DNA of 39,931 nt from positions 1 through 39,931 of the forward strand of contig CAYRVF010000034.1 of NCBI GenBank assembly GCA_964427535.1. Reading direction: 5' to 3'. Of this stretch, positions 24,815 through 32,855 are shown piece after piece. This stretch comes from CAYRVF01 sp964427535. Its GTDB lineage: Bacteria > Chloroflexota > Ktedonobacteria > Ktedonobacterales > JADMIN01. The notes below the pieces were generated by a model. It was not told the DNA's origin, did no database searches, and saw only the letters and a list, made by a program, of their open reading frames with translations. Each line of letters begins with the position of its first letter. Position 1 is the first letter of the stretch. A program made the position numbers and the translations under genes.

Positions 24815-27800
24815 TCGTGCTCGAACGCTTGCGAGTGCGCGCGCTCAAGCATCTGCGCGACATCGATCTCTGGTTTCCGCGTCGCGGGAGCGTGCTGATC
24901 GAGGGACAGAACGAGTCGGGAAAGTCGACGCTCTTCGAGGCGATCTACTTCGCGCTCTATGGGAGCCCGCTGGTCAGCGAGGACGGCGTGGCGTCGCTGC
25001 TCTCGCTGGTGCCGCACGGCGAGACATCCGCCGCCGTCACGCTCAATGTTCTGGTCGGCGACACGCGACTGGAGGTGTCGCGCAGGCTCAGCGCGGCCAG
25101 CAAGCGCCAGCGACACGAGGCGCGTCTCATCGTTCGCCATCCGAACGGGCAGACCGAGGATCTCGCGCAGGTCAGCGCCGTGAATGAGCGCATCCTGCAG
25201 GAGATGCACGGGCTGGACGGCGCGACGTTGCGGAACTCCTGTTTCATGGAGCAGAAAGCGCTCGATCGCCTGGAACAGCTCTCGCGCGCCGATCGTGAGT
25301 CCGCCGTCGCGCGGCTGCTGGGTCTCGACCGTCTAGTTGCCGCTGAGCGCGAACTGACGCCGACCCGCGAAGACCGCGATGCGCTGGCGCGTCTGCGCGA
25401 GCAACAGAACGTTGCCGCCCGGCGTGGCGAAGCGCGTGCCGCACGCGACCGAGTGTCTGCGCTTGAGGAGCAACTGCGCGCGGCTCGAGCGCGAGCCGAG
25501 ATCGCTCGTCGAGACGCGCTGGGCGACTCGCGCGAGGGAGCGGGCGTCGAGCGGCAGCGGCTGGTCGTGCGGCAGTCCGAGTTGGAGGAGTGCGCCGGGC
25601 GGGTCGAGCGCCTGCGATCAGCGGCCGCGAGCGTTCGGTTGGTAGCTCCCGCCGTGCAACGAGCGCGTGTGGCATATGAGAGCGCCGCGGCGGCACGCAC
25701 ACGTGTGGAAGCCCTGCGCGACCTGTCTGAGCGGGAACTCCCAGAGGCGGCGGCAATGGCGACGCGGCTCACCAAGGCCGAGGACATACTTCGCGAGTCG
25801 TTGCGTCGGGAGCAGGAGGCAACCGACGCGCTAGCGTCTGCACGGAATGAAATCGCCGCGTCAGAGGCACTCGACCAGGCAGAGAGGCGTCTCGCGGAAG
25901 CCAGCGATGCGTTGCACGAGGCGGAGCATGTGGCGGCGCGAGCGGAGAGTGTCGCGACGCTGGAGGCGCTGGTGCGGGCCTGGCGGGCACAGGGCACCGC
26001 GGCGGACGGCTTCAACGAGATGGAGCAGGTCGAGGTCGAGCGGCGGGCCTCGGTCGCGGCGGTTGAAGTCGCTGGCAGACGCACGCGCGCGGCCCAGGTA
26101 CGGACCCTCGCGCTGGTTGGCGTGGCAGTCGTCTGTGCCGCGCTGACGACACTGGAGCGGCCCGTGCTCGTGGTGGCGGCCATCGCGTTGCTCGCCGCTG
26201 CGTTCTGCGGCTGGCAGTGGAGCCAGGCGGCATCGGCGCTGCGAGTGGCGATAGAGAAGCTCAACGCTACGGATCGGCGTCTCATCGAACAGAAGGCGCG
26301 GCTCGAGGCGGCACGCCAGTACGCGGATGGCGTCTCGATCGCGAGTCTACAAGAGAAGGTGCGCGTCGCCGGCATTACGGTGCCGGCATCGATTGACGAG
26401 GCGGAAGCGTCGTTGCGGCGACAGATCGCTGCGGGTCCGGTGTTGCCGAGTGAGGCGGCGCTGGCGCAGCGGACGGTGCGTGAGGCGGTGGCTACGGTCG
26501 CCGCTGCCGAGCACGCCCGAGCCGCGGCGCGCGAGCGGCTGGAACGCGCCAGGGCGACTCGGGGAGCAGCGCACGAATCACCGGAGGCGCTGCAATCCGA
26601 GCTCGATGCTGCTGTGGCGGCGACCGCGGAGGCGCGACAGGCGATCGAGGCGATGGGACTCGCACCCGACGTCTCCGCTGTGGTGGCCGCGCGTGGGGGC
26701 GCCGAAGCCGAGGTGCTGCGGCTGCGGGCGGCGCTGCGAGACCTTCCGGAGCAGGAGCGGCGGCTGGCCGAGCGCGAGACGGAGTTCCGTGGCGTATGGT
26801 CGGCCGCTGCCGCCGAGTTGACGCGGGCGCGCGCCGACGCGGACGCTACCGGTGTCGCGGTCGAGGTCGCGTTCCCGGAGATGCCCTCCGACCCAGATGT
26901 GCTCGACGCGGCTCAGCGCGTACTGCTCGGTGCCGTGGAGCGCGACCTCGCCAGCCTCGATACGCCTGAGTTGTGGCGCGAGCTCGCCGATGTCCGGAGT
27001 CAGCTCGACCGCCTGACGTCAGACGCCGACGCCGCAACAGGCGACTATGGGACGTCGGTCCAGCGGATACGCCAGCTCTGCGCGGAGGCGGGCTTTGCCG
27101 TCAATGGCGACGAAGCGCTGGAGCACCTACTGAGCCGCTGGCCAGAGCTTGCCCACGCAAACGCCCAGGATGTCGCGGGGCTGGAGGAAGAGGTTGAATC
27201 GGTCCGACGCGATGCGCTCGTGCTGGAACGGACCATAGCTGAGCTTGCTTCACGCGCGGGAGTCGCGGTGGATGACATCGACGAAATGACCTGCGCGGAG
27301 CAGGTCGCGGAAGCCGAGCGAACGTTGCGGCGATGCGAGCTGGCGGCAGGCATCGCGCGTGAGGCTTGGACGGAGATCGTCAGGCGGGTGCTCCCCGAAA
27401 CCCAGGAGCATATGCGCGCGATACTCCCCGAGCTGACCGCCGGACGGTATGCCGACGTCGAGCTTCTGCGTGGTGACGACGGCGCGAACGCGGCGGATCT
27501 GCGCATCCGTGTGTGGGACGCGATGGCCGGACGCTACGTGGCGAAGAACCTCTTCTCGGGCGGCACGCGCGATCAGTGCTCGCTCGCACTGCGCCTCGCG
27601 TTCGCGCTCGCCACCCTGCCCAAGGAGCTTGGCGCGGTGCCGGGCTTCATCTTCCTCGACGAGCCGCTCTCCGCGTTCGACGCCGAGCGGTCGCGCGCGT
27701 TGGTGACACTCCTGACCGACGGCGCCATCGCCGAGCACTTCGACCAGATCGTGCTGATTTCACATAGCCAGGCAGTCCGCGTGTCGTCGTTCCAATACAC

Positions 27801-27912
27801 CGTGCGTATGGCGCAAGGACGGGTCGAACGCAGCACGCTGCCCGAGGGAGCGGAGGCGGAGGCGCTGTGGTCCGTCGAGTCGTCCATCCGTTCTGAGGCT
27901 GCTGGAGTCTAG
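24811..27912 (+). CDS. Rad50/YhaN-like SMC ATPase with central transmembrane hairpin
   Basis: A 1033-residue AAA-type ATPase with long coiled coils. Walker A is GQNESGKST (residues 32-40) in a Rad50-like N-terminus, ALKHLRDIDLWFP. The signature LFSGGTRDQCSLALRLAFAL lies near 915 and Walker B FIFLDEPLSAFD near 946. Between them are heptad-rich Ala/Arg/Glu coiled coils. At about 430-470, where Rad50 and SbcC have a zinc hook, I find two hydrophobic segments (LALVGVAVVCAALTTL and VLVVAAIALLAAAF) and no CxxC. The GTRDQ-LALRLA signature also resembles YhaN rather than Rad50. I infer a membrane-tethered nuclease complex with the preceding phosphoesterase. The GTG start overlaps that gene by 4 bp. 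Confidence 0.87.
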   Translation: MIVLERLRVRALKHLRDIDLWFPRRGSVLIEGQNESGKSTLFEAIYFALYGSPLVSEDGVASLLSLVPHGETSAAVTLNVLVGDTRLEVSRRLSAASKRQRHEARLIVRHPNGQTEDLAQVSAVNERILQEMHGLDGATLRNSCFMEQKALDRLEQLSRADRESAVARLLGLDRLVAAERELTPTREDRDALARLREQQNVAARRGEARAARDRVSALEEQLRAARARAEIARRDALGDSREGAGVERQRLVVRQSELEECAGRVERLRSAAASVRLVAPAVQRARVAYESAAAARTRVEALRDLSERELPEAAAMATRLTKAEDILRESLRREQEATDALASARNEIAASEALDQAERRLAEASDALHEAEHVAARAESVATLEALVRAWRAQGTAADGFNEMEQVEVERRASVAAVEVAGRRTRAAQVRTLALVGVAVVCAALTTLERPVLVVAAIALLAAAFCGWQWSQAASALRVAIEKLNATDRRLIEQKARLEAARQYADGVSIASLQEKVRVAGITVPASIDEAEASLRRQIAAGPVLPSEAALAQRTVREAVATVAAAEHARAAARERLERARATRGAAHESPEALQSELDAAVAATAEARQAIEAMGLAPDVSAVVAARGGAEAEVLRLRAALRDLPEQERRLAERETEFRGVWSAAAAELTRARADADATGVAVEVAFPEMPSDPDVLDAAQRVLLGAVERDLASLDTPELWRELADVRSQLDRLTSDADAATGDYGTSVQRIRQLCAEAGFAVNGDEALEHLLSRWPELAHANAQDVAGLEEEVESVRRDALVLERTIAELASRAGVAVDDIDEMTCAEQVAEAERTLRRCELAAGIAREAWTEIVRRVLPETQEHMRAILPELTAGRYADVELLRGDDGANAADLRIRVWDAMAGRYVAKNLFSGGTRDQCSLALRLAFALATLPKELGAVPGFIFLDEPLSAFDAERSRALVTLLTDGAIAEHFDQIVLISHSQAVRVSSFQYTVRMAQGRVERSTLPEGAEAEALWSVESSIRSEAAGV

Positions 27913-27935
27913 TGGGGCCCGGGCCGGAGACGGAC

Positions 27936-27955
27936 GGGCGAGGCATGCCTCGCCC
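27936..27955. repeat. Perfect 20-bp GC-rich palindrome
   Basis: GGGCGAGGCATGCCTCGCCC reads the same on both strands and is followed by CTACA. It lies 24 bp after the ATPase stop. It resembles short dispersed intergenic palindromes of bacteria; as RNA it would be a tight stem, but with no T-run. Confidence 0.85.
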
Positions 27956-27999
27956 CTACAAACCACTTATGCCTGTGGCCTTACTCGCTCGCCTCACGG

Positions 28000-28021
28000 C
28001 CCCTTCCCTCCAGGGAAGGGG
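28000..28021. repeat. Intergenic inverted repeat, 10-bp arms
   Basis: CCCCTTCCCT (28000-28009) and AGGGAAGGGG (28012-28021) are exact complements separated by CC. Together with the palindrome 45 bp upstream it fills the 241-bp gap before the octanoyltransferase gene. It could stop or slow transcription, but it also looks like a dispersed repeat; compare the CCCC/GGGG element at 5366. Confidence 0.75.
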
Positions 28022-28153
28022 GTAGGCGGTTAGGTCTCACCCGGCTTTGCTCGCGTGCGATACTACAGTGCGGGCGCCGTGACGGGCGTGATGTGCTTGG
28101 GAGGAGATGACGGCGCGCGTTCCACCGGCGATGCTCTGCAAGGGAGGCCCAGA

Positions 28154-29017
28154 ATGACGGCGGCGAGTGCGGCGTATACGCCCGCGGTGTGGCGGGTGAT
28201 CATCGAGTCTGAGCCACGGACGGGCGCGGAGAACATGGCGCTCGACGAGGCCATCATGGACGCCGTCGCGGAGGGTGCGTCGCTGCCGACACTGCGATTC
28301 TACGCGTGGTCGCCGCCGTGCCTCTCGCTGGGCAAGCGCCAGCCGCTCGAAGGCGTCGATGCGGCGCGCTGCGCGGCCGATGGCGTCGACGTCGTGCGGC
28401 GGACGACCGGCGGATGGGCGATTCTCCATACCGACGAGCTGACCTACAGCATCGCCGCCCGGCCCGATGACCCCCGTGCTGAAGGGGCGATACTCGACGC
28501 CTATCGCCGCCTCAGCCAGGGACTCCTCGCGGGCTTGCGCCACCTCGGCGTGCCCGCTGTGATGAATCCGGCGCATCCCGTCGCGACGCAGAACATGAGC
28601 GCCGCGTGCTTCGAGGTGCCGTCGGCGTACGAGATCGTCGCCGGGGACAAGAAGCTGATCGGCAGCGCCCAGGCCCGTCCGGCAGGGCGCGTGCTGCAGC
28701 ACGGTTCGATCCCCCTCACCGGCGATATCGCGCGCGTCGTCAACTATCTCTGGTTCGTGTCCGAGGACGAGCGCGCCGAGTTGGCGGCGCATCTGCGCGA
28801 GCGGGCGGTCACGTTGGGCGACGTGCTTGGCCGTCCGGTCAGTTTTGACGAGGCCGCCGCCGCGATGTGCCGGGGCTTCTCTGAGGCGCTGAACCTGACG
28901 CTCGAAGAGGGCCAGCCGACCGCGCGCGAGTGGGAGGCGGCGCGGGCCGGGATGGAAGCGAAGCGCGTCCCACTTGACACGATTACAGCGCGACCCGCGG
29001 GCATCGCGTTGGGATAG
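28154..29017 (+). CDS. lipM: Octanoyltransferase LipM / lipoate-protein ligase A family
   Basis: A BPL/LplA-fold protein of 287 residues that attaches octanoyl or lipoyl groups to lysine of lipoyl domains. MALDEAIMDAV, LRFYAWSPPCLSLGKRQ, VVRRTTGGWAILHTDELTYSI (the 'RRxxGGxxxxH' motif), and SAACFEVPSAYEIVAGDKKLIGSAQARPAGRVLQHGSIPL are visible. Cys152 falls where the LipM acyl-thioester cysteine is expected, and the Lys of KKLIGSAQ is conserved. This favours LipM (octanoyl-ACP to GcvH) over a true LplA ligase. The ATG at 28154 has GGGAGG six bases upstream; the open frame starts earlier at 28055. No lipA or lipL lies nearby, so the gene stands alone. Confidence 0.87.
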   Translation: MTAASAAYTPAVWRVIIESEPRTGAENMALDEAIMDAVAEGASLPTLRFYAWSPPCLSLGKRQPLEGVDAARCAADGVDVVRRTTGGWAILHTDELTYSIAARPDDPRAEGAILDAYRRLSQGLLAGLRHLGVPAVMNPAHPVATQNMSAACFEVPSAYEIVAGDKKLIGSAQARPAGRVLQHGSIPLTGDIARVVNYLWFVSEDERAELAAHLRERAVTLGDVLGRPVSFDEAAAAMCRGFSEALNLTLEEGQPTAREWEAARAGMEAKRVPLDTITARPAGIALG

Positions 29018-29101
29018 TCGCGGATTGTCTGGACGCCTAGTGAGAGCAGCGCCGGGGCAGCAACGGTCGATGGGGCGGAGCAGTGGTTAGAAGGATAGGT
29101 T

Positions 29102-30235
29102 ATGGCGGACAAACTACGCATCGGCGTCATATTTGGTGGCCGCTCGGGCGAGCATGAGGTCTCCATCGCTTCGGCCGCCTCGGTGCTGGCCGCGCTCGAC
29201 TCGTCGAAATACGAGATCGTGCCCATTGGCATCACTCCCCAGGGCAGCTGGCTGCTCGGCGTTGACCCGACGAGACTGCTGCAGGGCGCGACGATGGACG
29301 AGACGGCGGCTCGCTCGGATGTGACCGCGGTGACGCTGACTGGTGATCCGACGCAGCGCGGGCTGGTCGCCGCCGACATGCGCTCTGGTCCCGCGCTCGA
29401 CCGTCCTCTCGACATCGTCATTCCGGTGCTGCATGGCACGTATGGCGAGGACGGCACGCTGCAGGGCCTGCTCGAAATGGCTGACGTTCCGTATACAGGC
29501 GGCGGTGTGCTCGGCTCGGCGCTCGGCATGGATAAAGAGAAGGCCAAGCTCGTCTTCCGCGCGGTCGGGCTGCCCGTCGTCGATTGGCTCATCGCGCGCC
29601 GCTCTGACTTCGAGCGTGACCCGGAGAGCGTCTGTGAGCGCATCGAAGGCCGCTTCACCTATCCGGTCTTCGTGAAGCCCGCGAATCTGGGATCGAGTGT
29701 CGGCGTCTCAAAGGCGGCTCACCGCGACGAGCTGCTGCGCGCGCTGCGGCTGGCGCTGGACTACGACCGTAAGGCGCTGATCGAGCCAAGTCTCGACATC
29801 CGCGAGATCGAGGTGGCCGTGCTCGGTAACGACGACCCGATTCCGAGCGTGCCCGGCGAGATCATCCCCAGTCGCGAATTCTACGACTATCGCGCGAAGT
29901 ATCTCGACAACGCCTCGCGGCTGCTGATCCCCGCGTCGCTCTCGTCTGAGGAGACCGAGGACGTGCGGCGGATGGCCGTCGAAGCCTTCCTCGCGCTGGA
30001 CCTGAGCGGACTCGCGCGGGTGGATTTCTTCCTGGAGAAGGATTCGGGCCAGTTCTACGTGAACGAGGTCAATACGATGCCGGGCTTCACACAGATCAGC
30101 ATGTATCCCAAGCTCTGGGAGGCGACGGGCATACCGTATCCTGAGCTGCTCGACCGGTTGATCGCGCTGGGTCTCGAGCGCGCCGCCGAGAAGCGAAGGA
30201 CGCGCACCAGTTTCTCGCCGGAGGACGACGCGTGA
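29102..30235 (+). CDS. ddl: D-alanine-D-alanine ligase
   Basis: An ATP-grasp ligase of 377 residues making the D-Ala-D-Ala dipeptide for peptidoglycan. The N-terminus GVIFGGRSGEHEVSIASA is diagnostic. VIPVLHGTYGEDGTLQGLLE, GSALGMDKEKAKLVFRAVGLPVVDW, PVFVKPANLGSSVGVSK, and the omega-loop REFYDYRAKYLDN follow. FYDYxAKY is typical for D-Ala specificity, not D-lactate. FYVNEVNTMPGFTQISMYPKLWEATG closes the active site. AGAAGGA precedes the ATG. The last four bases overlap the HD hydrolase gene. Its presence implies peptidoglycan with D-Ala termini in this organism. Confidence 0.97.
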   Translation: MADKLRIGVIFGGRSGEHEVSIASAASVLAALDSSKYEIVPIGITPQGSWLLGVDPTRLLQGATMDETAARSDVTAVTLTGDPTQRGLVAADMRSGPALDRPLDIVIPVLHGTYGEDGTLQGLLEMADVPYTGGGVLGSALGMDKEKAKLVFRAVGLPVVDWLIARRSDFERDPESVCERIEGRFTYPVFVKPANLGSSVGVSKAAHRDELLRALRLALDYDRKALIEPSLDIREIEVAVLGNDDPIPSVPGEIIPSREFYDYRAKYLDNASRLLIPASLSSEETEDVRRMAVEAFLALDLSGLARVDFFLEKDSGQFYVNEVNTMPGFTQISMYPKLWEATGIPYPELLDRLIALGLERAAEKRRTRTSFSPEDDA

Positions 30236-30885
30236 CTGAAGCGCAACAGTCGCTGCTGGACGAGGCGGAGCAGTTCGTGCGCGCCGAGCTTGAGCGAGAT
30301 TCGAGTGGACACGATTGGTGGCACATCGTGCGGGTGCGGCGCCTGGCGTGCACTATCGCCGAGGCCGAGGACGCCGATGTCTTTATCTGCGAGCTAGCCG
30401 CGCTCCTGCACGACATCGCGGACGAGAAGATCGCGGGAGACGAGGCCGCTGGTCTCGCTCGCGTGCGCGACTGGATGGAGACCCACGGAGCGGAACCCGC
30501 GACGACGACGCATGTGCTGGAGATCATCTCCACCATGTCGTTCGCCGGTGGGCAGCGCGCCGAGATGGCGACCCTCGAAGGGCGCGTCGTGCAGGACGCC
30601 GACCGACTCGACGCCATCGGCGCGGTCGGCATCGCGCGCACCTTCGCATATGGCGGCTCGCGCGGGCGGCTGATGTATGACCCTGAGCACCCCGTCCGCG
30701 AGTATGCCAGCAAAGCGGAGTATCACGCCAGTCAAGCTCCGACGATCAATCACTTCTACGAGAAGCTTTTGCTGCTCAAAGATCGGATGAACACACACTA
30801 CGCGCGTGTACTGGCGGAGGAACGCCATCGCTTCATGGAACGCTATCTTGAGCAGTTTTACGCTGAGTGGGAGGGGCAGCGGTAG
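30232..30885 (+). CDS. HD-domain phosphohydrolase, YedJ/YpgQ-like
   Basis: A 217-residue metal-dependent HD protein. GHDWWHIVRVRRLA provides H27 and H31, LLHDIADEK the HD pair (H60, D61), and VVQDADRLDAIGAVGIARTFAYGG the distal aspartate with the family's QDADRLDAxG signature. Residues FYEKLLLLKDRMNTHYARVLAEERHRFMERYL form the C-terminal helix seen in this group. YpgQ is reported to hydrolyse (d)NTPs to pyrophosphate; the substrate here is only inferred. The GTG start overlaps the ddl stop by 4 bp (GTGA), so the two genes are coupled. Confidence 0.88.
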   Translation: MTEAQQSLLDEAEQFVRAELERDSSGHDWWHIVRVRRLACTIAEAEDADVFICELAALLHDIADEKIAGDEAAGLARVRDWMETHGAEPATTTHVLEIISTMSFAGGQRAEMATLEGRVVQDADRLDAIGAVGIARTFAYGGSRGRLMYDPEHPVREYASKAEYHASQAPTINHFYEKLLLLKDRMNTHYARVLAEERHRFMERYLEQFYAEWEGQR

Positions 30886-30900
30886 CCAACTGGCAGAGCC

Positions 30901-30990
30901 GTCGTGTGGGCGAGGTAGCGAGAACGGGCGGCCCAGGGATGATGCGCACTCCCGGCTCGCCCGCGTATGTCTACGTGCCTTCCACACGAC
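30901..30990. terminator. Nested inverted repeats between convergent genes
   Basis: The 124-bp gap between the HD hydrolase and the DUF892 gene holds an outer pair GTCGTGTGG (30901-30909) / CCACACGAC (30982-30990) and an inner pair GGGCGAG (30908-30914) / CTCGCCC (30956-30962). They nest almost continuously. It may serve as a bidirectional factor-assisted terminator. No U-tract is seen on either strand. Confidence 0.35.
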
Positions 30991-31009
30991 TGCGTTATGG
31001 CTGGTTGCT

Positions 31010-31543
31010 TTAAGGCTGGGCACCTGCCTGACCCATCTGACCCATCTGGCCCATCATGCTCATCATCTGCTGTCCAAGCTGCTGGCTCATCTGCTTCGCC
31101 CGTTGGTACATCGCCTGCTCCTGCTGATAATTTTGCTGGAGCAGTTGGGCGATTTGCTGCTGGCCCATCAAATTCGCTTTGTCGATGAGCCCCTCATACG
31201 ATGCCATCTCATACGCTTCCGTCTTTGCCGCGGCACCTAGGTCGAACATCGTCAGCAGCTCTGGCGCGGGGTTCTGCTGGACGAAGTCATCATGCTCGCG
31301 CTTCAGGCCGTCGATTGCGTAGCACCCTCCTCGTTGAGTCTGCACGCCACAGAGCTGGAAAACCTGCTCGAGATTCTTAATCTGCTGCTGCGTCTCCTGC
31401 AAATGCTGTTGGAGCGCGCCCTGTACCTGCTGGGAGGTCACCTCGCTGGAGAGCTGTTGCAGCGCGCTCGTAATGCGATTCTCCGCGTCGTACATGTCGC
31501 TAAGCTCGATCAAGAACAGGTCCTGTAGACTTTGCACCGCCAT
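31010..31543 (-). CDS. DUF892 (YciE/YciF-type) ferritin-like protein
   Basis: A 177-residue helical protein. MAVQSLQDLFLIELSDMYDAENRITSALQQL, LEQVFQLCGVQ, CYAIDGLKREHDDFV and AYEMASYEGLIDKANLMGQ match the DUF892 four-helix fold with conserved Glu/His positions that can hold a dimetal site. Such proteins are linked to stress responses; no enzymatic role is established. The tail is unusual: glutamine and methionine rich with MGQMGQMGQ repeats, which may extend or disorder the last helix. I chose the ATG at 31543, since family members begin with this SLQDLF motif and GAGGAG lies 11 bases upstream; the ATG at 31579 is an alternative. Confidence 0.85.
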   Translation of the reverse strand: MAVQSLQDLFLIELSDMYDAENRITSALQQLSSEVTSQQVQGALQQHLQETQQQIKNLEQVFQLCGVQTQRGGCYAIDGLKREHDDFVQQNPAPELLTMFDLGAAAKTEAYEMASYEGLIDKANLMGQQQIAQLLQQNYQQEQAMYQRAKQMSQQLGQQMMSMMGQMGQMGQAGAQP

Positions 31544-31766
31544 CTGGTTCTCTGCTCCTCTTCCTTTAGGTGCTGACATCTGCGTTATTGCAACTCTACG
31601 GACATGATCGCCCGCCGCGCATCGTGCGCGCCAGCGGTTGCGCTGCAGTCTGCGTGCCAGCGATACCCTCTATGATATGAGAGGAACCGAGTCGTCGTGA
31701 CGTATGTCAATCAGGATTGCGCGTTTGTCCGCGCCTCCGCGAGTTTCTTGAGAGTGAAGGTGTGTC

Positions 31767-32855
31767 ATGCCGCGCCCCAGGCCGTCGTCAACGCGCATTG
31801 TCGCCGTCTCCGCCGAACCCCTCGATATTCCTCTGCTCGAACCATTCGCGATCGCGACCGGGCGTGTGGATGCCGCGCGCAATGTCCTCGTGCGCGTGAC
31901 GCTGGCGGACGGCACGGAAGGGCTGGGCGAGGCGGCGCCGATGCCTCCGAGCGGTGGTGAGACACAGGATACGGCGCTCGTCGCCGCGCGCGAGATGGCT
32001 GGGCTACTCAACGGGCAGGATGCCGCCGCATGGCGTGTGCTCTCCCGGACGCTGCTGGCGAGCTTCGAGCACCAGGCATCGGCGCGCGCGGGCTGTGAGG
32101 TGGCGATTCTGGACGCTCTCACGCGCTCGTGGGGCGTGCCGCTCTATCAATTCTTCGGCGGCGCGCAGACGCTCGTCGAGACCGACATCACCGTGCCCAT
32201 CGTCGATGTCGAGCACGTTGCCGAGCTGGCGCGAGAGCATGCCGGTCGCGGCGCGACGACGCTCAAGCTCAAGGTCGGCACGGATGTGGACGAGGATTGC
32301 GACCGCGTGTTCGCCGCCGTGGATGGCGCACCGGACTGCGATCTCATTCTCGACGGCAACCAGGGCTACACGCCGAGTGAGGCGCTGGATCTGCTGCAGA
32401 TGCTCGCCGACGAAGGGGTACATCCGATTCTTTTTGAGCAGCCGGTGCATCGCCACGACCTGGAGGGGCTGCGTTTCGTGACTGAGCGCGCGAAGGTGCC
32501 CGTCGCGGCGGATGAGGCGGTGCACACGGCGGCGGACGCGCTGCGTATCGCCCGCATGGGTGCGGCAAGCGCGGTGAACATCAAGCTGATGAAATCGGGC
32601 ATCGTGGAGGCGATGGACATCGCGGCCATCTGCCGCGCCGCGCACCTGGAGCTGATGGTCGGCGCGATGATGGAATCTCGCCTGGGTATCGCGGCATCGG
32701 CTCATCTCGTCGCTGGACTGGGTGGCTTCCGTTACATCGACCTAGACACGCCGATGCTGCTCGCCGACGACCCATTTGACGGCGGTTACGTGCAGGACGG
32801 CATGGTCTACCAGCTCGAAAGCGTGACGGCCGGTCACGGCGTGGTCCAGCGATAG
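31767..32855 (+). CDS. Enolase-superfamily dipeptide epimerase (L-Ala-D/L-Glu epimerase-like)
   Basis: A muconate lactonizing subgroup enolase of 362 residues. The N-terminal capping domain (about 10-135) is followed by the barrel with catalytic K167-x-K169 (TLKLKVG), metal ligands D196 (ILDGNQGY), E224 (FEQPV) and D249 (AADEAV), and opposite base K273 (NIKLMKSG). VGAMMESRLGIAASAHL and YIDLDTPMLL match dipeptide epimerases; the DTD/DxD element near the C-terminus binds the dipeptide amino group. It would recycle muropeptide L-Ala-D-Glu, consistent with ddl nearby, but other dipeptides are possible. GAAGG is six bases before the ATG. Its stop directly abuts the stop of the convergent dehydrogenase. 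Confidence 0.87.
   Translation: MPRPRPSSTRIVAVSAEPLDIPLLEPFAIATGRVDAARNVLVRVTLADGTEGLGEAAPMPPSGGETQDTALVAAREMAGLLNGQDAAAWRVLSRTLLASFEHQASARAGCEVAILDALTRSWGVPLYQFFGGAQTLVETDITVPIVDVEHVAELAREHAGRGATTLKLKVGTDVDEDCDRVFAAVDGAPDCDLILDGNQGYTPSEALDLLQMLADEGVHPILFEQPVHRHDLEGLRFVTERAKVPVAADEAVHTAADALRIARMGAASAVNIKLMKSGIVEAMDIAAICRAAHLELMVGAMMESRLGIAASAHLVAGLGGFRYIDLDTPMLLADDPFDGGYVQDGMVYQLESVTAGHGVVQR

Noticed and set aside
24957..26375. 472-residue minus-strand frame opposite the SMC ATPase
   Set aside because: Composition is extreme in Ser, Arg and Ala with no domain-like pattern; it is the complement of the coiled-coil coding region.
24811..27912. Naming the ATPase gene sbcC
   Set aside because: The zinc-hook CxxC is missing and a hydrophobic hairpin takes its place, so the classical name would mislead.
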